64,000 nucleotides of DNA, taken from NCBI RefSeq assembly GCF_017654485.1, contig NZ_CP061091.1, positions 1,377,501-1,441,500 of the forward strand, read 5' to 3'. The position numbers and the translations under genes are program-made. The stretch's first letter is position 1. Every line of letters begins with the position of its first letter. Of the stretch, positions 55,927 to 64,000 are shown piece after piece. A model generated the notes under the pieces. The model was not told the origin of the DNA, did no database searches, and saw only the letters and a program-made list of their open reading frames with translations. Origin of the DNA: Roseomonas marmotae. GTDB taxonomy: Bacteria; Pseudomonadota; Alphaproteobacteria; Acetobacterales; Acetobacteraceae.

Positions 55927-56922
55927 TCAGCCGATCAGGCTGACGCCGTAGCTCAGCGGATTATCGCTCTGGAACACGTCAGCGGTGATCTGCTGATGCT
56001 CGGCGCTGTCGGAGATGGCGAGCATCACCTCGGCGCGCGACATGCCGTCATTCAGGTGCGACACCCAGTTGGCCAGACCATCGGCCTCGGCATCGCGTTC
56101 CAGCGCATTGTTATAGACGGCATTGACGAAATCAGCGTCGCTGAGCGCGCGCAGCGAGGCCGCCTCGTCACTGTTGTAGAAGGAGTCGGCCACCGCCTTC
56201 ATGGTGAAGTCCTGGCCATTCACCAGGGACACCCAGGCGGAGAAGCCGCCGAGATCCGGCAGGCGGTCGAAGGCGGTATCATAGAGGTTGGCGATGGAGA
56301 TCGCGCCTTCATCGCGGTCCCAGATGCCGTCGGCCACGATGCTGGCGGTGTTCCCGCGGTTCTCGGCGGATTCGGCGAACTGCACGGCCACGTCGGCGCG
56401 TGACATGTCGCCATTGTCGATCATCACGGTCCAGCCGGCGATCTCGGCGGGGGAGGCGGCGGCACCGCGCATGTTCTGATACAGCGCCTCGACGAACTGC
56501 GTGTTGTTCAGGCCGGCGCCGAACTTGCTGTTGAACTCGTCGCTGTTAATCATGGCCGAGGCGACGTCGGAGAGGCTGGCGCCGTTATCCAGCATCTGGA
56601 TGAAGGTATTCAGCCCGCCCTGTTCCGCTTCACGGTCCAGCGTCGCCTCATAGAGGCGCACGACCTGGGCGGCGTGATCCTCGGGGTTATAGACCTCGCG
56701 CCCATCGACGAAGAGCAGCGTCTCGACGCTGTTGACGATGTCGAGGCCGGCGGCGCTGGCGACGCTGATGGGGCCTTCGCCATCATTCAGGACGATCGCG
56801 CTGCGACGCCCGGCATCGAACTGCCCGACGTCGAAATTCGCGGTGCCCTGATAGGTATCGGCGCCATTGGTGCCGGTCAGCACGCCCGAAACAGCGGGAA
56901 TCTGGTAGCGCACATTCGCCAT
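55927..56922 (-). CDS. DUF4214 repeat protein, probably secreted
   Basis: 331 residues without a classical signal peptide. The first 75 residues contain VLTGTNGADTYQGTANFDV, similar to the repeats of secreted and RTX-type proteins. Three DUF4214-like segments follow: VVRLYEATLDREAEQGGLNTFIQML, LYDTAFDRLPDLGGFSAWV and VYNNALERDAEADGLANWV, each with a D-R-x4-GG-like pattern. Such proteins are often exported by type I systems and are cell-surface associated; no T1SS genes are in the window. Very strong Shine-Dalgarno and a repeat cluster precede it, indicating high expression. Confidence 0.75.
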   Translation of the reverse strand: MANVRYQIPAVSGVLTGTNGADTYQGTANFDVGQFDAGRRSAIVLNDGEGPISVASAAGLDIVNSVETLLFVDGREVYNPEDHAAQVVRLYEATLDREAEQGGLNTFIQMLDNGASLSDVASAMINSDEFNSKFGAGLNNTQFVEALYQNMRGAAASPAEIAGWTVMIDNGDMSRADVAVQFAESAENRGNTASIVADGIWDRDEGAISIANLYDTAFDRLPDLGGFSAWVSLVNGQDFTMKAVADSFYNSDEAASLRALSDADFVNAVYNNALERDAEADGLANWVSHLNDGMSRAEVMLAISDSAEHQQITADVFQSDNPLSYGVSLIG

Positions 56923-56930
56923 CGAGGTGT

Positions 56931-56938
56931 CCTCCTTT
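56931..56938 (-). promoter_or_regulatory. Strong Shine-Dalgarno of the DUF4214 gene
   Basis: AAAGGAGG read on the minus strand, an exact match to the anti-Shine-Dalgarno, 8 bases before ATG at 56922. It is the strongest ribosome site I noted in the window. Confidence 0.8.
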
Positions 56939-56940
56939 AC

Positions 56941-57023
56941 GGCGGCACAAACCCTTCAGGCCCCGCCTGGTTGCGCCAGGCAAGATCACGGCGCGTTTTG
57001 TGCCGCCCAATGAGGCGGCACAA
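56941..57023. repeat. Three copies of a 10-mer, GGCGGCACAA, upstream of the DUF4214 gene
   Basis: GGCGGCACAA occurs at 56941-56950 and 57014-57023 on the plus strand, and inverted at 56998-57007. The last two form a perfect 10-bp hairpin (loop CAATGA). The hairpin also lies just after the end of the SDR gene, so it may serve as a terminator or as a regulator site for the divergent promoter. Confidence 0.6.
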
Positions 57024-57035
57024 GCGCAACCTCCG

Positions 57036-57748
57036 TTAGGAGGCCGTTACGATTGTTCCGTGCTGCGTAAAAGAGGGATTGCAAATCGCGGCAATCTGCG
57101 GCGCCACATGTGCCGGCTGCGGAATGCTGCTCGGATCCTCGCCCGGCATCGCCGTGCCGCGCATGCGGGTGGCCACCACGCCGGGGTCGAAGAGATTGAC
57201 GCGCAGGGCCGTCTTCTCGACTTCCTGGGCCCAGGTCTGCACCAGATGCTCCATGCCCGCCTTGGTGGCGCCGTAGGGGCCCCAGTAGGCCTTGGGCTGC
57301 CGCGCCCGCGCGGTGGTGAGGAAGACCGCCCGTCCGGCGTCGGAGGCGCGCAGCGGCGGATCGCAGGTGCGGATCAGCCGCCAGGTCGCCGTCAGATTGA
57401 CGCCGGCCACATTGGCCCAGTCCTTCGGGTCGATATGCGCGACCGGTGTGAGCTTGCCCAGTTCGCCCGCGTTATGCACGAGGATGTCCAGCCGGCCGAA
57501 GCGCTTGACGATCGAGGGGCCGATGACGTCGATCTGGTCGGCCGCCTTCACGAGGTCGAAGGGCAGCAGGGTCGCGGGCAGGCCACCGGCGGCGCGGATG
57601 GCGTCGTCGGTCTCCTCCAGCCCGCCCTGGGTGCGGGCGATCAGCACGCATTGCGCGCCCTGCCGGGCCATTTCGACCGCCAGGGCGGCGCCGATGCCGC
57701 GGCTGGCGCCGGTAATCAGGGCAACGCGGCCCTCAAGCGGCTTGGCCG

Positions 57749-57752
<4 letters not shown>
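57036..57752 (-). CDS. SDR family oxidoreductase, catalytic Ser replaced by Thr
   Basis: 238 residues of a classical short-chain dehydrogenase. The NAD(P) site is TGASRGIGAAL (residues 14-24), with NAG at 94-96 and Tyr160/Lys164 in PYGATKAGM. The position 13 residues before Tyr is Thr147 (in FLTTARARQ) in place of the usual Ser. It belongs to the YciK-like group that commonly follows purF in this order of bacteria. Substrate unknown. It overlaps purF by 4 bases and is last in the radA-cvpA-purF-SDR transcript. Confidence 0.82.
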
Positions 57753-59242
<1,490 letters not shown>

Positions 59243-59277
59243 GTGCATCCTCATTCCCGGCCCGGCCGGAAGGGTCG

Positions 59278-59838
59278 TCAGGTCCGCCCCCGGGCAGGGG
59301 GGCGCAGCAATTCATCCATGCTCGGCAGGCTGCGCTCCGGCAGCTCCGGCAGGCGAGGGCGGTATTCGGCCGGAAGCTGGGACACGACGGCTGAGGCCGC
59401 ATCCGCCACCACCGGCAGGCTGCGGGCATTCCGAACCGCCTCCGGCCAAAGCTCGGTGGAAGGAAGGAACAGCCCGCCGACGATATAAGCGAGCACGAGC
59501 AGGAAAGCACCTCTCGCGACGCCGAAGACGATGCCGAGGGCGCGATCCACCCCCCCGAGGGCGGAATGGCGCACCATGCCGGCGAACCAGGCGATCAGCA
59601 GCTTCAGCACCATCAGCGCGGCCAGGAAGGCCAGACCCAGGGCCGCGACCTCCGCCATCCAGTCTTCCGTCAGGTATTTCAGCACCACCGGCTTCACCGC
59701 CGGCTGGGCATAGAGTGCGAAGGCGACCGCGCCGACCCAGGCGCCGATTCCCAGCACCTCCCGCACGAAGCCACGAAAATAAGCGATGAGCGCCGAGACG
59801 GCGAGCACCGCGAGAACAACGCCGTCAACCCAGGTCAT
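59278..59838 (-). CDS. cvpA: CvpA family membrane protein
   Basis: 186 residues from the ATG at 59838. Four membrane helices with the family opening MTWVDGVVLAVLAVSALIAYFRGFVREVLGI and GGVDRALGIVFGVARGAFLL. In E. coli, CvpA is needed for colicin V secretion and bile resistance; the exact activity is unknown. It lies between radA and purF, 34 and 35 bases away respectively, a gene order conserved in alphaproteobacteria. Confidence 0.92.
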   Translation of the reverse strand: MTWVDGVVLAVLAVSALIAYFRGFVREVLGIGAWVGAVAFALYAQPAVKPVVLKYLTEDWMAEVAALGLAFLAALMVLKLLIAWFAGMVRHSALGGVDRALGIVFGVARGAFLLVLAYIVGGLFLPSTELWPEAVRNARSLPVVADAASAVVSQLPAEYRPRLPELPERSLPSMDELLRPPARGRT

Positions 59839-59872
59839 CGGGGCGAGCCTATACCTAAGCCTTGCGGTGGTG

Positions 59873-61312
59873 TCAGCCCTCGGTTTCGGCCGGCTCGGCC
59901 TTGTCCGGCTCGCGGGTGCCCTTGGGTTTCGGGCTGGCGGCCAGCGGGGCCACCAGATCGGCCAGATGGCCGATCTCCGACAGCCGCAGCCCATCCGGCG
60001 CCGAGGGCGCGCGGCCGCCGCGCGCCACGCGCCGGGGCAGGGTGGCGGCGGAGAAGCCGAGCTTGGCGGCCTCTCGCAGCCTCGTATCGCTCTGCGCCAC
60101 CTGCCGCACCTCGCCGGAGAGGCCGACCTCGCCGAAGAAGACCATGTCCGGCGGGGTGGGGCGGTCCGTCGCCGCCGAGACCAGGGCGGCGGCGACGGCG
60201 AGATCGGCCGCCGGCTCGTTCACCCGCAACCCGCCGGCCACGTTGAGATAGACGTCGTTCTGGCCGAGCCCCACGCGGGCGCGGGATTCCAGCACCGCCA
60301 TCAGCATGGCCAGCCGCCCGGAATCCCAGCCCACCACCTGCCGTCGCGGCGAGCCGCCATTGGCGGAAGGGGAGAGCAGGACCTGGATCTCGACCAGCAC
60401 GGGCCGGGAACCCTCCATGCCGGCGAAAACGGCACTCCCGGAAATATTGCCGCGCCGCTCCGCCAGGAACAGCGCGGAGGGGTTGGAGACCTCGACCAAC
60501 CCGCGGTCGGTCATTTCGAAGACGCCGATCTCGTCGGTGGCGCCGAAGCGGTTCTTGACCGCGCGCAGGATGCGGAACTGGTGGCCGCGGTCGCCTTCGA
60601 AATAGAGGGTGGCATCCACCATGTGCTCCAGCACCCGTGGCCCGGCCAGCGTGCCTTCCTTGGTGACATGCCCCACCAGCACGAGTGCGAAACCGCGCGT
60701 CTTGGCCAGCCGCCCCAGCTCCGCCGCGCAGGCCCGCACCTGGGAGACGGTGCCGGGCGCCGAGTCGAGGCTGTCCAGCCAGACGGTCTGGATGGAGTCC
60801 ATGATGACCAGGGTGGCGTCGCGCTCTTCCTCCAGGGTCGCGGCGATGTCGCGGAGGCTGGTGGCGGCGGCCAGCGCCAGGGGACTTTCCGCGAGGCCGA
60901 GGCGCTGGGCGCGCATGCGAACCTGATCGATGGCCTCCTCGCCGGAGATATAGAGGGTGCGCTTGCCTGCCGCCGCGACCTTGGCCGCCGCCTGCAGCAG
61001 GATGGTGGATTTGCCGATGCCGGGATCGCCGCCCACCAGAACGATCGAGCCGGGGACGAAGCCGCCGCCCAGCACCTGGTCCAGTTCCGTGAGGCCGGTG
61101 CGCGTGCGCGGCGGCGGGTCGGCCCGGCCCTTCAGCCCGACGAATTCGATCCTGCGCCCGCCGCTGCTCTTGCCCGTGGGGCCGGAAGGGCGGGATTCCG
61201 GAGCTTCCTCGGCGATGGTGTTCCATTCACCGCAGGTGTCACATCGCCCCTGCCATTTGGGATGGATGGCGCCGCAATTCTGGCAGACGAAGCGGGTGAC
61301 GGATTTGGCCAT
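59873..61312 (-). CDS. radA: DNA repair protein RadA/Sms
   Basis: 479 residues. The N-terminal zinc finger has Cys10, Cys13, Cys24 and Cys27 (FVCQNCGAIHPKWQGRCDTCG). A RecA-like ATPase follows with Walker A GDPGIGKST, and the RadA-specific KNRFGATDE motif. The C-terminal Lon-like domain ends near residue 460. RadA drives branch migration during recombination. First gene of radA-cvpA-purF-SDR; no LexA box was noticed in the 170 bases upstream. Confidence 0.96.
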   Translation of the reverse strand: MAKSVTRFVCQNCGAIHPKWQGRCDTCGEWNTIAEEAPESRPSGPTGKSSGGRRIEFVGLKGRADPPPRTRTGLTELDQVLGGGFVPGSIVLVGGDPGIGKSTILLQAAAKVAAAGKRTLYISGEEAIDQVRMRAQRLGLAESPLALAAATSLRDIAATLEEERDATLVIMDSIQTVWLDSLDSAPGTVSQVRACAAELGRLAKTRGFALVLVGHVTKEGTLAGPRVLEHMVDATLYFEGDRGHQFRILRAVKNRFGATDEIGVFEMTDRGLVEVSNPSALFLAERRGNISGSAVFAGMEGSRPVLVEIQVLLSPSANGGSPRRQVVGWDSGRLAMLMAVLESRARVGLGQNDVYLNVAGGLRVNEPAADLAVAAALVSAATDRPTPPDMVFFGEVGLSGEVRQVAQSDTRLREAAKLGFSAATLPRRVARGGRAPSAPDGLRLSEIGHLADLVAPLAASPKPKGTREPDKAEPAETEG

Positions 61313-61488
61313 GGCCGCATACTAGAACAAAGCGCGCACAGAGGGTAGGTGCCGCCATCGGCTTGACACTCGTTGCGGGATCGGGCCTAAGCCGGTCCGA
61401 GGCCGTGTGGCCCGCCATCCGGCGCGTAAGCGTTCACGTCATTCAACGCATCCCAACCGGCGCCGGCCAGACGGGCCGGGCCGCCAGA

Positions 61489-62691
61489 ATGGCGTTGTTG
61501 TCCATGTCCTCTCCCCCCGCACCGATGAGCACGGCGGGCGCCATGGCGCCGCTGGTGGCCATCGTCTTCCTGGGCTTCCTGTCCGTGGGCATGCCGCTGG
61601 CGGCGCTGGCCCTCCATCTGCACGATGCCATGGGCTTCGGCCCCGCGATGGTCGGCGCCGTCATCGGCGCGCAGTCGCTCGCCACCGTGGCCACGCGCCA
61701 TGTCTCCGGCACCATCTGCGACCGTTTCGGCCCCCGGCGCTCGGCGCTGATCGGCCTGCCGCTGGCGGCGCTGGCAGGGGTGGTCATGCTGGTGGCCACC
61801 CTCATCCTGCCGGCCGGGCACCTGCTGGTGGTGCCGCTGCTGCTGCTGGCCCGTGCCGCGCTGGGCATGGCGGAGAGCTTCTTCCTGACGGGAACCATGA
61901 CCTGGGGCATCGGCCGCATGGGTCCGGCGCGCACCGGCAAGGTCATGGCCTGGCAGGGCATCGCGATGTATGCGGCGCTGGGCGTGGGGGCGCCGCTGGG
62001 CCTCTGGCTGCTGCAGCACAGAGGCTTCGGCAGCGTGATGGTCCTGGCGATCCTGGCGCCGCTGCTGGGCACGGGCATCGCCCTGGTGCTGCGCGGCACC
62101 GCCGGTTCCGCCGGGCTGCGGCTGCCCTTCCATCGCGTGGTCGGGCTGATCTGGCGGCCTGGCATGGTGCTGGGACTGGCGGGCCTGGCATTCACCGCCG
62201 TCACCACCTTCCTGCCGCTGCATTACCAGGCGCTGGGCTGGGCCGGGGCGGGGCTGGCCATGACCGGCTTCGTTGCCGGCTATATCGGCGTGCGGCTCTT
62301 CCTGGCGCATCTGCCGGACCGGCAGGGCGGGATGGTGGTCGGTGCCGCCTCGCTGGCGGCGCAGTTCCTGGGGCAGATGCTGCTGTGGTGGGCGCCGCTC
62401 CCCTGGCTGGCCCTGCTGGGGGCGGTCGTCACGGGCATCGGCTTCTCGCTGATCTTTCCGGCCATGGGCGTGGAGGCGACGCGGCGCGTGCCGGCCAGCC
62501 AGCGCGGGCAGGCGGTCGGCAATTTCATCGCCTTCTTTGACCTCTCCCTGGGGCTGGGCGGTCCGTTGCTGGGCCTGGCCTCGGCTTTCGGCGGCTCCGC
62601 CACGCCTTTCCTGGTGGGGGCGCTGACCACGGCGGCGGGTCTGCTGCTGCTGCGCCGGATGCCGCCGGCGCCGGTGCCGGGCCAAGCCTAG
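61489..62691 (+). CDS. MFS transporter (YhhS-like)
   Basis: 400 residues, with 12 predicted helices. The first segments SVGMPLAALALHLHDAMGFG and SGTICDRFGPRRSALIG (motif A variant) place it in the major facilitator group, probably the YhhS/sugar-efflux type of exporter. The substrate is unknown. The start is uncertain: ATG at 61489 or 61504 are both in frame and neither has a good ribosome site. It is divergent from radA. Confidence 0.82.
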   Translation: MALLSMSSPPAPMSTAGAMAPLVAIVFLGFLSVGMPLAALALHLHDAMGFGPAMVGAVIGAQSLATVATRHVSGTICDRFGPRRSALIGLPLAALAGVVMLVATLILPAGHLLVVPLLLLARAALGMAESFFLTGTMTWGIGRMGPARTGKVMAWQGIAMYAALGVGAPLGLWLLQHRGFGSVMVLAILAPLLGTGIALVLRGTAGSAGLRLPFHRVVGLIWRPGMVLGLAGLAFTAVTTFLPLHYQALGWAGAGLAMTGFVAGYIGVRLFLAHLPDRQGGMVVGAASLAAQFLGQMLLWWAPLPWLALLGAVVTGIGFSLIFPAMGVEATRRVPASQRGQAVGNFIAFFDLSLGLGGPLLGLASAFGGSATPFLVGALTTAAGLLLLRRMPPAPVPGQA

Positions 62692-62757
62692 GGCAACTGT
62701 GCCCTGGTAGCTTGGGCTTGGCAGGTCTACCCTCTACGCTCAGAGGAGATTCCAGGA

Positions 62758-63192
62758 ATGTATCGATACCCGCTGCCCCGCCCACTGGCGGCAGCCTTGT
62801 TGTTGCTGCCGCTGGTCGCCTGTGCCCAGGCCCCTGTGGCCCCGCAGCAGACGAAGGTGACGGAAATCTTCCGGGGCCATGAGACGGCGCTTGGCCAGCC
62901 GCTGCGCTTCCCGCAGAAGGATGGGACGCTGGTGGTCTCCATCTACGAGATCCCCGCCGGGTCGCGCCTGCCGGTGCATCGGCATCCGCAGCAGCGGGTC
63001 GCCTATGTGATGGCGGGGCAACTCCGCGTCGTCACGCCGGAGGGGAAGGGCTGGGACTACAAGCCTGGCGACGTGGTGGTGGAGGTGCTGGACCACTGGC
63101 ATTCCGGCGAGGCCCTGGGCAGCGAGGCGGTCCGCCTGCTGGTGATCGACCAGACCGAAGGCGACAGCGCCAATCTGGAACTGCACCCCTAA
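62758..63192 (+). CDS. Cupin-domain lipoprotein
   Basis: 144 residues. The lipobox LPLVAC gives lipidation at Cys22, with an outer- or inner-membrane anchored domain. The cupin fold is visible with the metal-binding type motif PVHRHPQQRVAYVMAGQLRV (HxH) and GDVVVEVLDHWHSGEALG. Some exported cupins are sugar- or organic-acid-binding enzymes; substrate unknown. AGGAG at 62742 precedes the ATG at 62758. Its stop overlaps that of the VOC gene. Confidence 0.85.
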   Translation: MYRYPLPRPLAAALLLLPLVACAQAPVAPQQTKVTEIFRGHETALGQPLRFPQKDGTLVVSIYEIPAGSRLPVHRHPQQRVAYVMAGQLRVVTPEGKGWDYKPGDVVVEVLDHWHSGEALGSEAVRLLVIDQTEGDSANLELHP

Positions 63193-63614
63193 TCCGGCAG
63201 GCTCATCGCTCCGTCCGGGCCGATGGGAAAGCCCGGGTTCCAGGCCACTTCCCAGAGATGCCCGGCCGGATCGGTGAAATAGCCGGAATAGCCGCCCCAG
63301 GTGGCGTCCTGCGCCGGCTTCACGATCCGTCCGCCCGCCCGCGCGGCCTCGGCCAGGACGGTGTCGACTTCAGCCCGGTCGCGGGTGTTGTAGGCGAGGG
63401 CGACGCCCCGGAAGCCTTGGCCCTCCGCCGGCAGGCCGGCATCGGCGGCCAGGTCCCGCAGCGGGTAGAGCGAGAGGATCAGGCCGCCGGCCTGGAAGAA
63501 GGCCACGCCCTCGGCCGCGCGCATGCCGCGCCGCCAGCCCAGGGCCTCATAGAAGGCGGTGGCCGCCGTCAGGTCGGGCACGCCCAGCGTGATCAGGCTG
63601 AGGCGCTGCTCCAC
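63189..63614 (-). CDS. VOC family (glyoxalase/bleomycin-resistance-like) protein
   Basis: 141 residues from GTG at 63614. A single VOC pair: SLITLGVPDLTAATAFYEALGWRR at the N terminus and YSGYFTDPAGHLWEVAWNPGF at the C terminus, with the conserved metal-binding Glu (HLWEV). The fold serves glyoxalases, dioxygenases and antibiotic-binding proteins, so the role is open. It ends convergently with the cupin lipoprotein, with the stop codons overlapping. It begins 4 bases after the end of the mlaF-like gene on the same strand. Confidence 0.86.
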   Translation of the reverse strand: MEQRLSLITLGVPDLTAATAFYEALGWRRGMRAAEGVAFFQAGGLILSLYPLRDLAADAGLPAEGQGFRGVALAYNTRDRAEVDTVLAEAARAGGRIVKPAQDATWGGYSGYFTDPAGHLWEVAWNPGFPIGPDGAMSLPD

Positions 63615-63618
63615 GGTC

Positions 63619-64000
63619 CTACTTCCGCAGTTCCATCGTGATGGGCCCCTCGCGCTCCCCGCGCGCGAACTGGTCCACCATGGCATTGCCGGTATTGCCC
63701 AGCGTCGCCGCGGGGCCGGTCCAGACGATGCGGCCCTTGTGGATCATGGCTGCCGTGTCGCCGATGCGGCGGGCGCTGGCCATGTCATGGGTGATGGAGA
63801 CGGCGGTGGCGCCCAGGCGCTTCACCACATCCACGATCAGCCCGTCGATCACCGCGCCCATGATGGGGTCGAGGCCGGTGGTCGGCTCATCGAAGAAGAT
63901 GATATCGGGCTCGCCGGCGATGGCGCGGGCCAGACCCACGCGCTTCTGCATGCCCCCCGAAAGCTCGCTGGGCGAGAGGTCGCCGACGCTGCCGTCCAGG
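63619..64000 (-). CDS. mlaF: ABC transporter ATP-binding protein of the MlaF/Ttg2A type, C-terminal part
   Basis: The last about 127 residues of the ATPase; its start lies beyond the right edge. The signature is ELSGGMQKRVGLARAIAG and the Walker B is IIFFDEPTTGLDPI, followed by the H-loop in SITHDMASARRIG. The SGGMQKR variant and DPIMGAVID strongly suggest MlaF, which powers phospholipid transport between the membranes. mlaE and mlaD are not in view. The terminal GPITMELRK tail is unremarkable. Confidence 0.88.
   Translation of the reverse strand, partial: LDGSVGDLSPSELSGGMQKRVGLARAIAGEPDIIFFDEPTTGLDPIMGAVIDGLIVDVVKRLGATAVSITHDMASARRIGDTAAMIHKGRIVWTGPAATLGNTGNAMVDQFARGEREGPITMELRK

Overview
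The window is high-GC chromosomal DNA of an alphaproteobacterium, most likely an Acetobacteraceae member of the Roseomonas type. This is inferred from gene order (thrS-infC, glyQ-glyS-ppdK, radA-cvpA-purF-SDR, YfgM/bamB/der, chorismate mutase-hisC-tyrC divergent from metX/metW), from a TctC-type binding protein and NdvA-type exporter, and from an alphaproteobacterial LexA box. I saw no rRNA, tRNA, CRISPR array or intact insertion sequence. It is mostly a housekeeping segment with small accessory patches.

Layout. 1-8.5 kb: 5' end of a TctC-type binding protein, an NdvA-like ABC exporter, thrS, infC (apparent CTG start), an SH3b exported protein, a two-part methyltransferase and guaA. 8.5-10.06 kb: a patch of lower GC carrying an exported choloylglycine-hydrolase-type amidase. 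10-13.5 kb: a SnoaL-like protein, a flavin monooxygenase, and a pair of CMD/AhpD-type proteins. 13.7-15.65 kb: a radical SAM/UdgX DNA repair pair under a LexA box, in which the radical SAM gene seems to lack its middle and the UdgX gene has a one-base frameshift. 15.7-20.7 kb: Bcr/CflA pump, orphan AapJ-like binding protein, glycosyltransferase, acylphosphatase, ATP12 chaperone, small lipoprotein. 20.7-25 kb: hbd-etfA-etfB, a HIG1-like membrane protein, a small ACT-like protein and a DUF892 protein.

25-30.8 kb: aromatic and histidine synthesis genes (chorismate mutase-hisC-tyrC), divergent from metX and metW, the last two separated by an exported repeat protein. 30.8-38.6 kb: two tandem paralogous small helical proteins, a second orphan AapJ-like protein, phbB, a four-helix membrane protein, a DMT exporter, DUF2076, CoA-binding and PepSY proteins, an adhC gene full of single-base indels, and an S49 peptidase. 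38.6-47 kb: M29 aminopeptidase, SnoaL protein, glyQ-glyS-ppdK, ygfZ. 47-52.4 kb: GT9-GT4-asnB-dihydroorotase. 52.4-55.9 kb: YfgM-like, bamB and der. 55.9-57 kb: a DUF4214 protein behind an ideal Shine-Dalgarno and a repeated 10-mer. 57-61.3 kb: the SDR-purF-cvpA-radA cluster on the minus strand. 61.4-64 kb: MFS transporter, cupin lipoprotein, VOC protein, and the 3' part of an mlaF-type ATPase.

The most notable points are the SOS-like control of the radical SAM/UdgX pair together with damage to both genes, the CTG start of infC, the two small helical paralogues, and the repeats ahead of the DUF4214 gene. The adhC indels look more like consensus error than decay. I did not find a clearly new multi-gene defence or mobile system.
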